Positions 1 through 7,886 of a stretch of 41,528 nt of DNA are shown here, one piece after another. A model generated the notes under the pieces. The model was not told the origin of the DNA. It searched no databases and was given only the letters and a program-made list of their open reading frames with translations. The DNA comes from RGIG8748 sp045545635 (GTDB taxonomy: Bacteria; Bacillota; Clostridia; UMGS1810), in the NCBI GenBank assembly GCA_045545635.1, contig JAZQBI010000093.1, forward strand, positions 1-41,528, written 5' to 3'. The stretch's first letter is position 1. Each line of letters begins with the position of its first letter. The translations under genes and the position numbers were made by a program.

Positions 1-1
1 A

Positions 2-232
2 TATACAGCTCTTGCCTCTAATCTCGGTATTACAAACGGACTTAAATTGAAAGCAGAGACTCCTGCAGTAAGGCGGGATGTGGCAATTATGGTTTTTAAT
101 GCACTTGATATTCCTCTTATGGCAGAGAAAAGTAAAGAAAACGAGGAAGAAGATGATAGTGCTGTTGCCTATGTGATTATGGATGGAAAAAACGGTGTTC
201 CGCTTTCTACATTACGGAAAAATATAAAGTAA
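2..232 (+). CDS. C-terminal fragment of an SLH-domain surface protein (5' end outside window)
   Basis: The frame is open from base 2, so the gene begins outside the window. The visible 76 residues start with an SLH-like stretch (ALASNLGITNG, then TPAVRRDVAIMVFNAL), which resembles the second half of an S-layer homology repeat with its conserved arginine-plus-hydrophobic helix. A short acidic segment (KSKENEEEDD) and a lysine-rich end follow. SLH repeats bind secondary cell-wall polymer and anchor exported proteins to the wall. The gene is closed by a clear intrinsic terminator at 244-280, so it is transcriptionally separate from the SLH genes downstream. What the missing N-terminal part does cannot be seen. 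Confidence 0.7.
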   Translation, partial: YTALASNLGITNGLKLKAETPAVRRDVAIMVFNALDIPLMAEKSKENEEEDDSAVAYVIMDGKNGVPLSTLRKNIK

Positions 233-243
233 AATTTTATGCA

Positions 244-280
244 AAAAATGCAGTCTGAAACCCACTCAGACTGCATTTTT
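244..280 (+). terminator. Intrinsic terminator after the SLH fragment
   Basis: A perfect stem pairs 244-258 with 266-280 (core TGCAGTCTGA / TCAGACTGCA) around a 7-base loop and ends in a T run. The A-rich left arm means it could also work on the minus strand. Confidence 0.85.
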
Positions 281-338
281 CGTAATAGAATCGTAATCCA
301 AATTTAAAAACCGTAATCTAACTTTAAAGAACTGAAAA

Positions 339-367
339 TTGATTTAGATATCCATATAATGTATAAT
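339..367 (+). promoter_or_regulatory. Sigma-A type promoter for the surface-protein gene block
   Basis: TTGATT (339-344), a 17-base spacer, and TATAAT (362-367). A second overlapping TATAAT lies at 355-360. It sits 35 bases before the DUF975 gene, directly after the upstream terminator. Confidence 0.6.
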
Positions 368-401
368 ATATTTAGCATATTATATACGGGAGATGATTGA
401 G

Positions 402-1154
402 ATGAAATTTGCACATGATTTCAAAATGGCTGCAAGGGTAGCTCTGACCGGAAGATGGAAAATGGCAGTTGTTGTGGGGCTTGTGGCATCCATTCTCGGT
501 GCGGCGGAGGACAGCGGTTCTATGTTCAGAATAAACATCGACCTTTCCAATCCAAATGTTGATTTGAACTTTGCCGGACAGAGTATTTTGTCAACAGAGG
601 AGCTTTTTAATTCCCCAGCAGTTCCCTTTATTGCCGGAGGCTTTGGTCTTATTTTTGTGGCGGCACTTGTTATGGGCGCGGTGTATTTTGTTTTGAGCAG
701 TTTCGTATCCGTGGGATATGCAAAATTTAATCTTAATCTTGCGGACGGACAAAATGCAGTTTTTGAAAATTTGTTTGAATACTTTTCCTGCTGGAAAACT
801 ACTGCGGTTTCTTCGCTTTTGAGATTTTTGTATGTTTTCCTTTGGTCACTTCTTTTCGTTATTCCCGGTATTGTTGCATCCCTAAGCTATTCCATGACAA
901 ATTGCATTCTTGCAGAAAATCCAAACCTTACTGCCTCCGAGTCTATTGAAAGGTCAAAGGCAATTATGCAGGGGAACAGATGGAGATTTTTCTGCCTGCA
1001 GCTAAGCTTTATAGGCTGGGACATTCTGGCACTTTTTACATTTGGTATTGGATTTTTGTTTCTCGCACCCTACAAACAGGCGGCGTATGCAGCTTTTTAC
1101 CGTGATGTGTCGAGGGTACAATACGAAATGTTTGACGATGAGTATAATTTATGA
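402..1154 (+). CDS. DUF975 family integral membrane protein
   Basis: A 250-residue polytopic membrane protein. It shows the DUF975 layout: an N-terminal amphipathic segment, a hydrophobic helix (VVVGLVASILGA), a polar loop, then several membrane helices, including one with the family-typical SLLFVIPGIVASLSYSM block and the following ILAENP...ASESIERSKAIMQGNRW segment. DUF975 proteins are common in Firmicutes; their function is unknown. I chose the ATG at 402 because GGGAG at 388-392 lies 9 bases upstream, whereas the alternative ATG at 393 directly abuts it. It is the first gene behind the promoter at 339-367, and the lipoprotein gene follows after 67 bases, so they may be co-transcribed with the SLH genes. 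Confidence 0.85.
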   Translation: MKFAHDFKMAARVALTGRWKMAVVVGLVASILGAAEDSGSMFRINIDLSNPNVDLNFAGQSILSTEELFNSPAVPFIAGGFGLIFVAALVMGAVYFVLSSFVSVGYAKFNLNLADGQNAVFENLFEYFSCWKTTAVSSLLRFLYVFLWSLLFVIPGIVASLSYSMTNCILAENPNLTASESIERSKAIMQGNRWRFFCLQLSFIGWDILALFTFGIGFLFLAPYKQAAYAAFYRDVSRVQYEMFDDEYNL

Positions 1155-1221
1155 AAAAGATAATTGTGTTTAATTATTCGCTTCGGTGGTTATAACTAAA
1201 AACAAAAGGAGTTAGATTAAA

Positions 1222-1737
1222 ATGAAAAAGACGGTTTTTGCTGTTTTATTGGTATTCCTCGTTTGTTTTGCCGGATGCGGAAAAGATGATATGTATCTTC
1301 CCAAGGCAAAAAGCGACAGGATGTACACAACGGTATCTGGCGGAGAAGAAACACACAATGGCGATGGCTACACTCTTACAGTTCCCGTAAAAAATTACCG
1401 CTATGAAAAGGAATATGATGACGGTGCTTTGGAAGAAAAGTGGGAATACACAAAAAAAGACGATGTGGAAGTCAAAGTAACCACATACCAAAATACCGAT
1501 GAGCTTGAAGCAAGGAGCAGATTCCTGAGAGAAAACGACGATTATATTTTTGAGGACCTTACCGGATATTCTCTGTGCGGAACGGAGAGGGACGGAGATA
1601 CCTTGTGGTTCAATCTCTACGAGACAGACACGGCAACCTACATTGTCTCCTGGAAATACCCCGAAAATACAAGCGAAAAGCTAAAAAAAGAGCTGGCGGA
1701 TATTGCACAGACCTTTGAAACAGAACAGGAGGCATAA
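1222..1737 (+). CDS. Putative lipoprotein of unknown function
   Basis: 171 residues. The first 18 residues are a lipoprotein signal peptide (MKK, hydrophobic core) ending in a lipobox-like FAG-C, so Cys19 should be lipidated and the protein held on the outer face of the membrane. The mature part is small and charged, with YTLTVPVKNYRYEKEYDD near residues 50-65 and a C-terminal helix LKKELADIAQTFE; it resembles small extracellular 'DUF-type' beta-rich lipoproteins, but I do not recognise a family. AGGAG sits just before the ATG. The next gene starts 2 bases after the stop, and its ribosome binding site (AGGAGG) lies inside this gene's end, so translational coupling is likely. Confidence 0.75.
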   Translation: MKKTVFAVLLVFLVCFAGCGKDDMYLPKAKSDRMYTTVSGGEETHNGDGYTLTVPVKNYRYEKEYDDGALEEKWEYTKKDDVEVKVTTYQNTDELEARSRFLRENDDYIFEDLTGYSLCGTERDGDTLWFNLYETDTATYIVSWKYPENTSEKLKKELADIAQTFETEQEA

Positions 1738-1739
1738 AA

Positions 1740-3053
1740 ATGAAAAAAACATCGGCATTTATATTACTTTTTGTAATGCTGTTTTGCACAATAAGTCCTT
1801 TGGCGGCAGAAGAACCAAAGGGGAGTGGAAGCTCTCTGAGGTACTATACCTATGAAGAGCTTACAGGATTTTCCAAAGATGACATTGACCATATTGTTAT
1901 ACGAAGCGGTGTTGACGGTGTGGGATATTCAACGGCATATGACAAAATAACAGACAATATATATGATATTTTAAACACCAAGTCTTTCCGCCCTTATGTG
2001 CCCGAGGGTAACAGCGGTGGATGGAAATATATAATTATGTTTTTTGACAAGGATAACAAAGGTCCCGATTACACAATTTCAAGGGGTATAATAGTTCCCG
2101 AAAAGGACGGATTATCCTACAGAACTTTAAACGAACCGGCATTGGAGTATGCTGTTCAAAAAGCATATAAGCAAATATCTCTGGACTGCTCAAACTGGGC
2201 ATCCGATTACATAGTAAGAGCAAACGATTTGGGTATTTCTAAAGAGGGTATTGAATACAAAAAACCCATAACCCGTGAAAAATTCTGCGAAATGATTTAC
2301 AATATGATTGATAAATCCATGAGTTTAAATTGGCAGATGGTATCACCGAATCCTTTCTGTGATACAGATAACGAAAAGGTAATTTCGCTTTATCTTGAGG
2401 GCATAACAAAGGGTAAGGGAAACCTGACCTTTGCTCCCGATGATATTCTGTCCCGTGAGGAGGCAGCCACAATACTTATGCGAGCTGCCGGAGCTATTGG
2501 AATTGGCTTTCCGGAAAATGCCTATGATACAAAAGTGTATAGTGATGAAGATTTAATATCAGACTGGGCTTTTGCTTCGGTTCATTATGCAAGAAAAATC
2601 GGGATTATGGAAGGAACAAGCAAAACAGAGTTTTCACCAAAGGAAGCATATACCGCACAAGAGGCAATAGCCTCAGTGCTGAGGTTGTACGACAAGACAG
2701 AAAACAAAATTCCCGAAAATGTTTTCGAGCTTGCAGACAAGGACGGAAATGTAATCCTTACAGAAAATGATGTGGAGGATTTAAAAAGCTATTCACTCTC
2801 CGACGGAGAACAAAACAAGTCAGTTGAGATTTGCATTACAGAAGCCGGAAGAGAAAAGCTTAAAGAAGCAACACGAAAGATTTCGCAGTACCCCGATGGC
2901 GGAAACTTTGTTGTGATACATATTGACGGCAAGGAAGAGTTCAGGATGAATTTGCATACAGAACTGGATTCCGACAGCTTTGTTATTTCCGGCTCAGAAA
3001 CACCCAAGGTTTCGTATGCGGAGCAAAGAATAAAATCTGCTCTGAAAGAATAG
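1740..3053 (+). CDS. SLH-domain surface protein with SecD-P1-like C-terminal module
   Basis: 437 residues. Signal peptide 1-23 (cleavage after LAA). Residues about 25-145 are an unrecognised domain beginning YYTYEELTGFSKDDIDHI. Three SLH repeats follow at roughly 150-195, 205-255 and 265-317 (for example GITKGKGNLTFAPDDILSREEA), the usual number for wall anchoring. Residues about 340-437 contain VEICITEAGREKLKEAT, a V.IHIDGK strand and FVISG, which resembles the P1-head/base region of SecD; this is an inference from pattern and not a certain assignment. It is the first of three SLH genes in a row (spacings of 12 and -1 bases), each with a different module, so they probably form one operon of exported proteins. 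Confidence 0.75.
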   Translation: MKKTSAFILLFVMLFCTISPLAAEEPKGSGSSLRYYTYEELTGFSKDDIDHIVIRSGVDGVGYSTAYDKITDNIYDILNTKSFRPYVPEGNSGGWKYIIMFFDKDNKGPDYTISRGIIVPEKDGLSYRTLNEPALEYAVQKAYKQISLDCSNWASDYIVRANDLGISKEGIEYKKPITREKFCEMIYNMIDKSMSLNWQMVSPNPFCDTDNEKVISLYLEGITKGKGNLTFAPDDILSREEAATILMRAAGAIGIGFPENAYDTKVYSDEDLISDWAFASVHYARKIGIMEGTSKTEFSPKEAYTAQEAIASVLRLYDKTENKIPENVFELADKDGNVILTENDVEDLKSYSLSDGEQNKSVEICITEAGREKLKEATRKISQYPDGGNFVVIHIDGKEEFRMNLHTELDSDSFVISGSETPKVSYAEQRIKSALKE

Positions 3054-3065
3054 GAGGCTTGTATA

Positions 3066-4868
3066 ATGAAAAGAATATTATCCATCATTCTTGCAGTGGT
3101 ATTGTCTGTGGCGGCAATTACTGTCGGTGCACAGGCAAAGGAAACACTAAAGGTAGGAATAAATGCAGAGTTTCCGCCCTTTGAATACTATGAGGGCGAA
3201 AAGCTTACAGGTTTTGACATAGACTTTATGAATACCATAGCCGAGAGAATCGGATATGATATTGAGTACGTGGATATGGCTTTTGACCAGCTTCATTCTG
3301 CAGTTGCAGAGGGTATGGTTGACTGTGCAATCTCCGCAATTTCCATCACAGAGGAGAGAGAAAAGGTTGTTGACTTTACAACGCCCTATATCTCCTTGGG
3401 AGAAAATGAGAATTACGCAATAGTATTTCCCGAAAACTACAAAATCAAGGCAAAACTGGCTTCTGCTGCAGGTGAGAGTTTTGTATACAGCCTTGTAAAT
3501 GAGACGATTAAAGAGCTTATAGCCGATTCCACTGTGGATAAGCTTGCGGAAAAATATGATTTGAGTAACCTCGATATTAATGAGAATACATATTCCGATA
3601 ATGCGGATGAGCTTGCGGACGAAATGTCAGGAAACATTCCCGGAAAGTGGGCGCAGGAAGATATCAAAAAAGCGGCATACTTTGGCATAACCCAATCCGG
3701 AAAATATTATCGTTACAGAAGCTCAATAACCAGAGAAGAATTCTGTGAGCTTGTATACAGCACAATAAAGTCGGTGCTTAACAAATCCTACACCATAAAC
3801 ACATCCTTTAAGTATGAGGATACAGACAGCGAAACCGCAGTTGTACTAAACCGCCTGGGTATTGTAAAGGGAAAGACAGAAACTAAATTTGCACCAAATG
3901 ACTTCCTCACAAGGGAAGAGGCGGCAACAATCATTGTGCGGATGATAAATACTCTTTTCCCTATGGATGTAACGGAGATGTGGTTTGATTACGACGATAT
4001 GGCAGAAATTTCCCCTTGGGCATCGGACTCGGTTCAGACAATAAGCAACCTTGGTTTTATGAACGGTGTCGGCGAAAACTCCTTTGCTCCAAAGGATACA
4101 TATACAACAGAGCAGGCGATAGCCACTCTTGTGAGAGTTTGCGAAAGGGCAAAGGCATCCCTGGGTGACGACTTGGGCATTATCGGCGGTGCAGACGGTC
4201 CCACTGCAATAATTGTAGGGGAAAATGCAATTTCCGATGAGGGGTACTACAAATTCTGCATAAAAACATTCGAAAATCAAATCAAGGTGGATGATTTCTA
4301 CATTGACGAGGCAATAAAGCTTGTCAAAGAGTCCTGCGAGCTTGCAAAGGATAAGGAAATCATAGGACTTTACACTGCAAACGAAGATATAACAGACAAG
4401 ATATCGGTTATCGGAGAGCTTGACTATAGTAAACCAAACGGTGTATTTTGTATCGAGACGGATATGGATAAGCTCACCTCAAACCTTAAGGCTGCGGCAG
4501 AGGCAGAGAGCGTTGATATTGATTTTGGCAAACTGGAAAAGATAACCAAAAGATATAATTCAAACTATCTTGCAAGCCTTATAAATTCATCATACGGAGC
4601 AGAATATCTTGCGGCACTTACAATTCTCACCAATAGCCGTGGATATGTAATGCCAAAGGATTTCAAGGATGATTTTGCACTATATCTGCAATATGACGGT
4701 GATTATTCGGCAATTGTATCTTTCTCGGAATACGGAGACGGAGTAATAAGTGCCAATATGTCCTTTGTGAGAAACGGTGACAAGGACAATATGATGAGGC
4801 GCCTGTACGAAGTTGCTTCTGCTCTGGGAGAAGATGTTGTCAATGTTACAAAGGTGGTGGAAAAGTAA
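3066..4868 (+). CDS. SLH-domain protein with an incomplete family-3 solute-binding domain
   Basis: 600 residues. Signal peptide 1-24 (AQA). Residues 27-110 match lobe 1 of extracellular solute-binding proteins family 3 (LKVGINAEFPPFEYYE, GFDIDFMNTIAERIGY, VVDFTTPYI). The sequence then moves almost directly to the C-terminal lobe-1 segment (NYAIVFPEN...LIADSTVDKLAEKY, to about 165), so about 80-100 residues that normally form lobe 2 are absent. Three SLH repeats lie at about 190-238, 248-300 and 310-360. GIIGGADGPTAIIV at 381-394 matches a motif well known from the beta subunit of sodium-pumping decarboxylases. Residues 395-600 are unrecognised. RBS AGGAGG precedes the ATG. Amino-acid binding by the normal two-lobe mechanism is doubtful. 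Confidence 0.8.
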   Translation: MKRILSIILAVVLSVAAITVGAQAKETLKVGINAEFPPFEYYEGEKLTGFDIDFMNTIAERIGYDIEYVDMAFDQLHSAVAEGMVDCAISAISITEEREKVVDFTTPYISLGENENYAIVFPENYKIKAKLASAAGESFVYSLVNETIKELIADSTVDKLAEKYDLSNLDINENTYSDNADELADEMSGNIPGKWAQEDIKKAAYFGITQSGKYYRYRSSITREEFCELVYSTIKSVLNKSYTINTSFKYEDTDSETAVVLNRLGIVKGKTETKFAPNDFLTREEAATIIVRMINTLFPMDVTEMWFDYDDMAEISPWASDSVQTISNLGFMNGVGENSFAPKDTYTTEQAIATLVRVCERAKASLGDDLGIIGGADGPTAIIVGENAISDEGYYKFCIKTFENQIKVDDFYIDEAIKLVKESCELAKDKEIIGLYTANEDITDKISVIGELDYSKPNGVFCIETDMDKLTSNLKAAAEAESVDIDFGKLEKITKRYNSNYLASLINSSYGAEYLAALTILTNSRGYVMPKDFKDDFALYLQYDGDYSAIVSFSEYGDGVISANMSFVRNGDKDNMMRRLYEVASALGEDVVNVTKVVEK

Positions 4869-7678
4869 TGAAAAAAATAATATCCCTCATTCTGGCACTA
4901 TGTATAATACTTCCCTCCGGAGTGTGCACTCCTGCAGATGCTGTGGAGAATGTCGGGACATCAAGATTTGTAAAGGTAAAAATTCCATTTCCGGATGAGA
5001 TAGAGGATTATCAATCCTGGCTCACCCGTGCCAGATACAAGGACAGCGGAGAAGTTATTCCCTTATCAATGGCATATGATGGCAGTGTGTATGCCACAAT
5101 ACCGGTTGAAAACAAAAACAGAGAGATAGAAGCTTTCGTTCCTGAAGAATTGACATTTACCGATGAAGACAGTTCAAGCTATGATTTTCACAACTTTAAA
5201 ATGCTTTCGAGAGTCGGTGTTATCAAGGGCAATGACAGAGGCGAGGCAAATATTTATGACAATGTAACCCGTGCAGAAGCGGTTGCAATGGTAATGAGAT
5301 TTCTTGGACTAAATAAAGTTGCCATGCAAGGCACTGTAAGAATTTTTGACGATGTGACAAGCGATAAGTGGTTTTATCGGGAAGTTCTTTCTGCATATTA
5401 TTACGGCCTTGTTAAAGGAGATTCCGAAAAAACTTTTTCTCCGCTTCGTGATGTAACCAGAGAAGAGGTTACGGTTATGATTGCAAGAGCGTTGCAGTAT
5501 GCAGGCCTGAGATGCTCCGAGTCTACGGTTACGAACTATGCCGATGAGGATAAGATTTCCCATTGGGCAAGGCAAGCTTATGAGCTTATGGAACGAAACC
5601 TTGTATCGGATTATGACGACACAGACAGGGAGAATCCTGTAAGACTTCTTAATCCTCAAAAGCCGGCAACAAGGGCAGATATTGCATACATCCTCAATAA
5701 CACCCAGGATGATTGTCAGATGTATGCTTCCGATCTGGCAGTGCAGTACGGCTTCGACAAAGAGATGCCCGTAATAGACGGCTCAACTTCAACATATCCC
5801 TTTACGCAGGCGGTGTATGGTGCTCTGTTCAGAAACGGTCAGACACACCCTCAATATCCCCGTAGTCATTCAAAGAGCCACGCATCCTATCAACGCCTTA
5901 TAAACGGTGAGGTTGATATGCTCTTTGCCTCTGTTTACCCTGCAAGCGACATTGTTAAAATGGCGGAGGAAAAGGGTGTGGAGCTTGAGCTTATCCCCAT
6001 TGCATACGATGCCATGATATTCTTTACAAACAAGGATAACCCCATAGAGGGCATTACCAAAGAACAGATAAGCGATATTTATGTAAATAATGCTTATAAA
6101 AACTGGTCGGAGCTTGGCGGAAGCGATGCACTTTTGTACCCCTATTGCAGAAATAACGACAGCGGAAGCCACGCGCAGATGGAAAGACACTTTTTAAATG
6201 GAAATCAAATCCATCCCGAGGTGCAAAAGGAGACTTCCTACACTATGTCAAACGTTCTTACGGATGTTATTTCGGCAAAAACCGACAATCCTGTTGGCTA
6301 TGGTCTTGGTTACAGCATATATTACTACTACCACAATGTAGATGCGGTTCTCGGAACAAAACAGCACCTCAAGCTTCTTGCCATTGACGGTGTAGAGCCA
6401 AATGACGAGACCATTGCAGACGGCACATATCCCTTATCCAACAACACCTATGTGGTACTGCGGAAGGACACACCAAAGGATTCTCCTGCAAGAAGGATGG
6501 CGGAATTTATGCTGACCGAGGCAGGACAGATGTGTGTTGAAAATGCAGGCTACGGCAGACTGAAAAAATCAGATGCAGAGATGACATTTACCGACAGAAT
6601 GAATTTTCTTATGCCTGATGATACCAACTATATGTTTTCTCCCATATCCGTAAAAACTGCCCTTATGATGGCTGCAAACGGAGCCGACGGGGAAACAAGG
6701 GAGGAAATACTGGAAGCACTTGATGTTGAGAATATTGATGAGTACAACAAAAAAATAAGGTTCTTATTGGATAAATATTCTGAGTCGGATGTGATAAAGC
6801 TCAACATTTCCAATTCCCTGTGGATAAATTCCGACAAAACACCGCAGAGGTTTTCCAAAAGCTACACAGATGTTTTGGCTGAAACATTTGATGCCACAGC
6901 AGAGGTGGTAAACGGCAGTAATGCCGAAAGCCGCATTAACGGATGGGTTAACGAAAAAACAGAGGGTAAAATTGCCCAAATCGTTGACAAAAACAGTGAT
7001 TTCTGGGCGATGCTTGTAAATGCAGTGTATTTCAAAGGCAGATGGCTCAAGGAGTTTAACAAAGGTGCAACCAAAAAGGATGTGTTCACCTCAAGGGACG
7101 GCACAAAGTCCGATATGGATTTTATGAACAGAACTGCGTGGATGAGCTATGCTAAGACCGATGGGGTTTCCGTTATTGCACTTCCGTATCTTACCCGTCA
7201 TGATGTGTTTGACGAAAACGGCGAATATGTGGAAACCAAAAATCTCGACGGTGTAAACATATCTATGTACCTTATGATGAGCGATGATAAGTTCTCTCCC
7301 GAGGAGATTATAAACAAAACAGAAATGAATTCAACATATGTGGCACTATCTGTTCCCAAATTCAGTGTTGAATACAGTACGGGGCTAAATGATATGCTAA
7401 AAACATTGGGTATAAACAGGCCCTTCTCTCCAAATGCTGAATTTGAGAAAATGTTTGATAATGGCAATATGTGGATAGATTCTGCTCTTCACAAAACCTA
7501 CATCAAGGTGGATGAGGAGGGAACGGAAGCCGCTGCAGTAACCTCTGTCGGAATGGCAGGCTCTGCTCGTCCTCCCGAACCCATTGAGGTCAAATTCAAT
7601 AAATCGTTCACTTTTGTAATCCGGGATATTGCAAATGAGGAAATTCTCTTTGTGGGAGAATTTGCTTTTGATAAGTAA
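4868..7678 (+). CDS. SLH - PstS-like binding domain - serpin fusion protein
   Basis: 936 residues, exported (signal peptide about 1-25). Three SLH repeats at about 105-150, 165-215 and 230-290. Residues about 300-565 look like a phosphate-binding-protein (PstS-like) fold: PVIDGSTSTYPFTQAVYGAL, a later SGSHAQMERHFLNG segment, and an end typical of the family (FMLTEAGQMCVENAGY). Residues about 571-936 are a full-length serpin: FSPISVKTALMMAANGADGET, FWAMLVNAVYFKGRW, VALSVPKFSVEY, and the reactive-loop hinge EEGTEAAAV (883-891), which has the small-residue pattern of inhibitory serpins. The scissile bond probably lies around 896-901 (MAGSAR). The start codon overlaps the previous stop (taATG). 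It is followed by a strong hairpin terminator. Expected role: a wall-anchored protease inhibitor; a ligand for the PstS-like part is unknown. Confidence 0.85.
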   Translation: MKKIISLILALCIILPSGVCTPADAVENVGTSRFVKVKIPFPDEIEDYQSWLTRARYKDSGEVIPLSMAYDGSVYATIPVENKNREIEAFVPEELTFTDEDSSSYDFHNFKMLSRVGVIKGNDRGEANIYDNVTRAEAVAMVMRFLGLNKVAMQGTVRIFDDVTSDKWFYREVLSAYYYGLVKGDSEKTFSPLRDVTREEVTVMIARALQYAGLRCSESTVTNYADEDKISHWARQAYELMERNLVSDYDDTDRENPVRLLNPQKPATRADIAYILNNTQDDCQMYASDLAVQYGFDKEMPVIDGSTSTYPFTQAVYGALFRNGQTHPQYPRSHSKSHASYQRLINGEVDMLFASVYPASDIVKMAEEKGVELELIPIAYDAMIFFTNKDNPIEGITKEQISDIYVNNAYKNWSELGGSDALLYPYCRNNDSGSHAQMERHFLNGNQIHPEVQKETSYTMSNVLTDVISAKTDNPVGYGLGYSIYYYYHNVDAVLGTKQHLKLLAIDGVEPNDETIADGTYPLSNNTYVVLRKDTPKDSPARRMAEFMLTEAGQMCVENAGYGRLKKSDAEMTFTDRMNFLMPDDTNYMFSPISVKTALMMAANGADGETREEILEALDVENIDEYNKKIRFLLDKYSESDVIKLNISNSLWINSDKTPQRFSKSYTDVLAETFDATAEVVNGSNAESRINGWVNEKTEGKIAQIVDKNSDFWAMLVNAVYFKGRWLKEFNKGATKKDVFTSRDGTKSDMDFMNRTAWMSYAKTDGVSVIALPYLTRHDVFDENGEYVETKNLDGVNISMYLMMSDDKFSPEEIINKTEMNSTYVALSVPKFSVEYSTGLNDMLKTLGINRPFSPNAEFEKMFDNGNMWIDSALHKTYIKVDEEGTEAAAVTSVGMAGSARPPEPIEVKFNKSFTFVIRDIANEEILFVGEFAFDK

Positions 7679-7689
7679 TATGGACTATT

Positions 7690-7745
7690 GAAATAGCAAA
7701 GCGAAAAGCCTATCGTTCGGATAGGCTTTTTTGCTTTGCTATTTC
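7690..7745 (+). terminator. Nested hairpin terminator after the serpin fusion gene
   Basis: Outer arms 7690-7702 and 7733-7745 (GAAATAGCAAAGC and its complement) enclose an inner stem AAAAGCCTATC / GGATAGGCTTTT with a 4-base GTTC loop. The inner hairpin alone, followed by TTTTTT, is a standard intrinsic terminator. Confidence 0.85.
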
Positions 7746-7827
7746 GACACCATAAAAGTCCATTAGCGGTGCCTATAAGCGGTCTGCACTTTATTTTACA
7801 TCCCCGGAAAAATATGTAAATTTCATA

Positions 7828-7862
7828 TGCACATTGTATATGTGCAGAAAAAATGGTATAAT
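7828..7862 (+). promoter_or_regulatory. Promoter and possible operator of the Pol Y - YolD operon
   Basis: TTGTAT (7834-7839), 17 bases, TATAAT (7857-7862). A perfect 7-bp inverted repeat, TGCACAT (7828-7834) and ATGTGCA (7840-7846) with 5 bases between, covers the -35 element, the position expected for a repressor. It does not match the Bacillus-type LexA box (GAAC-N4-GTTC), so SOS control is only a guess. Confidence 0.5.
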
Positions 7863-7886
7863 TCTATTGCAGGGAGGAGTGATGGA

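Noticed and set aside
7679..7762. Mobile element (MITE) at the long nested palindrome after the serpin gene
   Set aside because: Only one copy is seen and its place and T run fit a terminator; the outer similarity (TGGAC/GTCCA) is short.
7827..7886. Longer N-terminus for the Y-family polymerase from ATG 7827
   Set aside because: No ribosome binding site, it would start inside the promoter, and the family N-terminus fits 7887.
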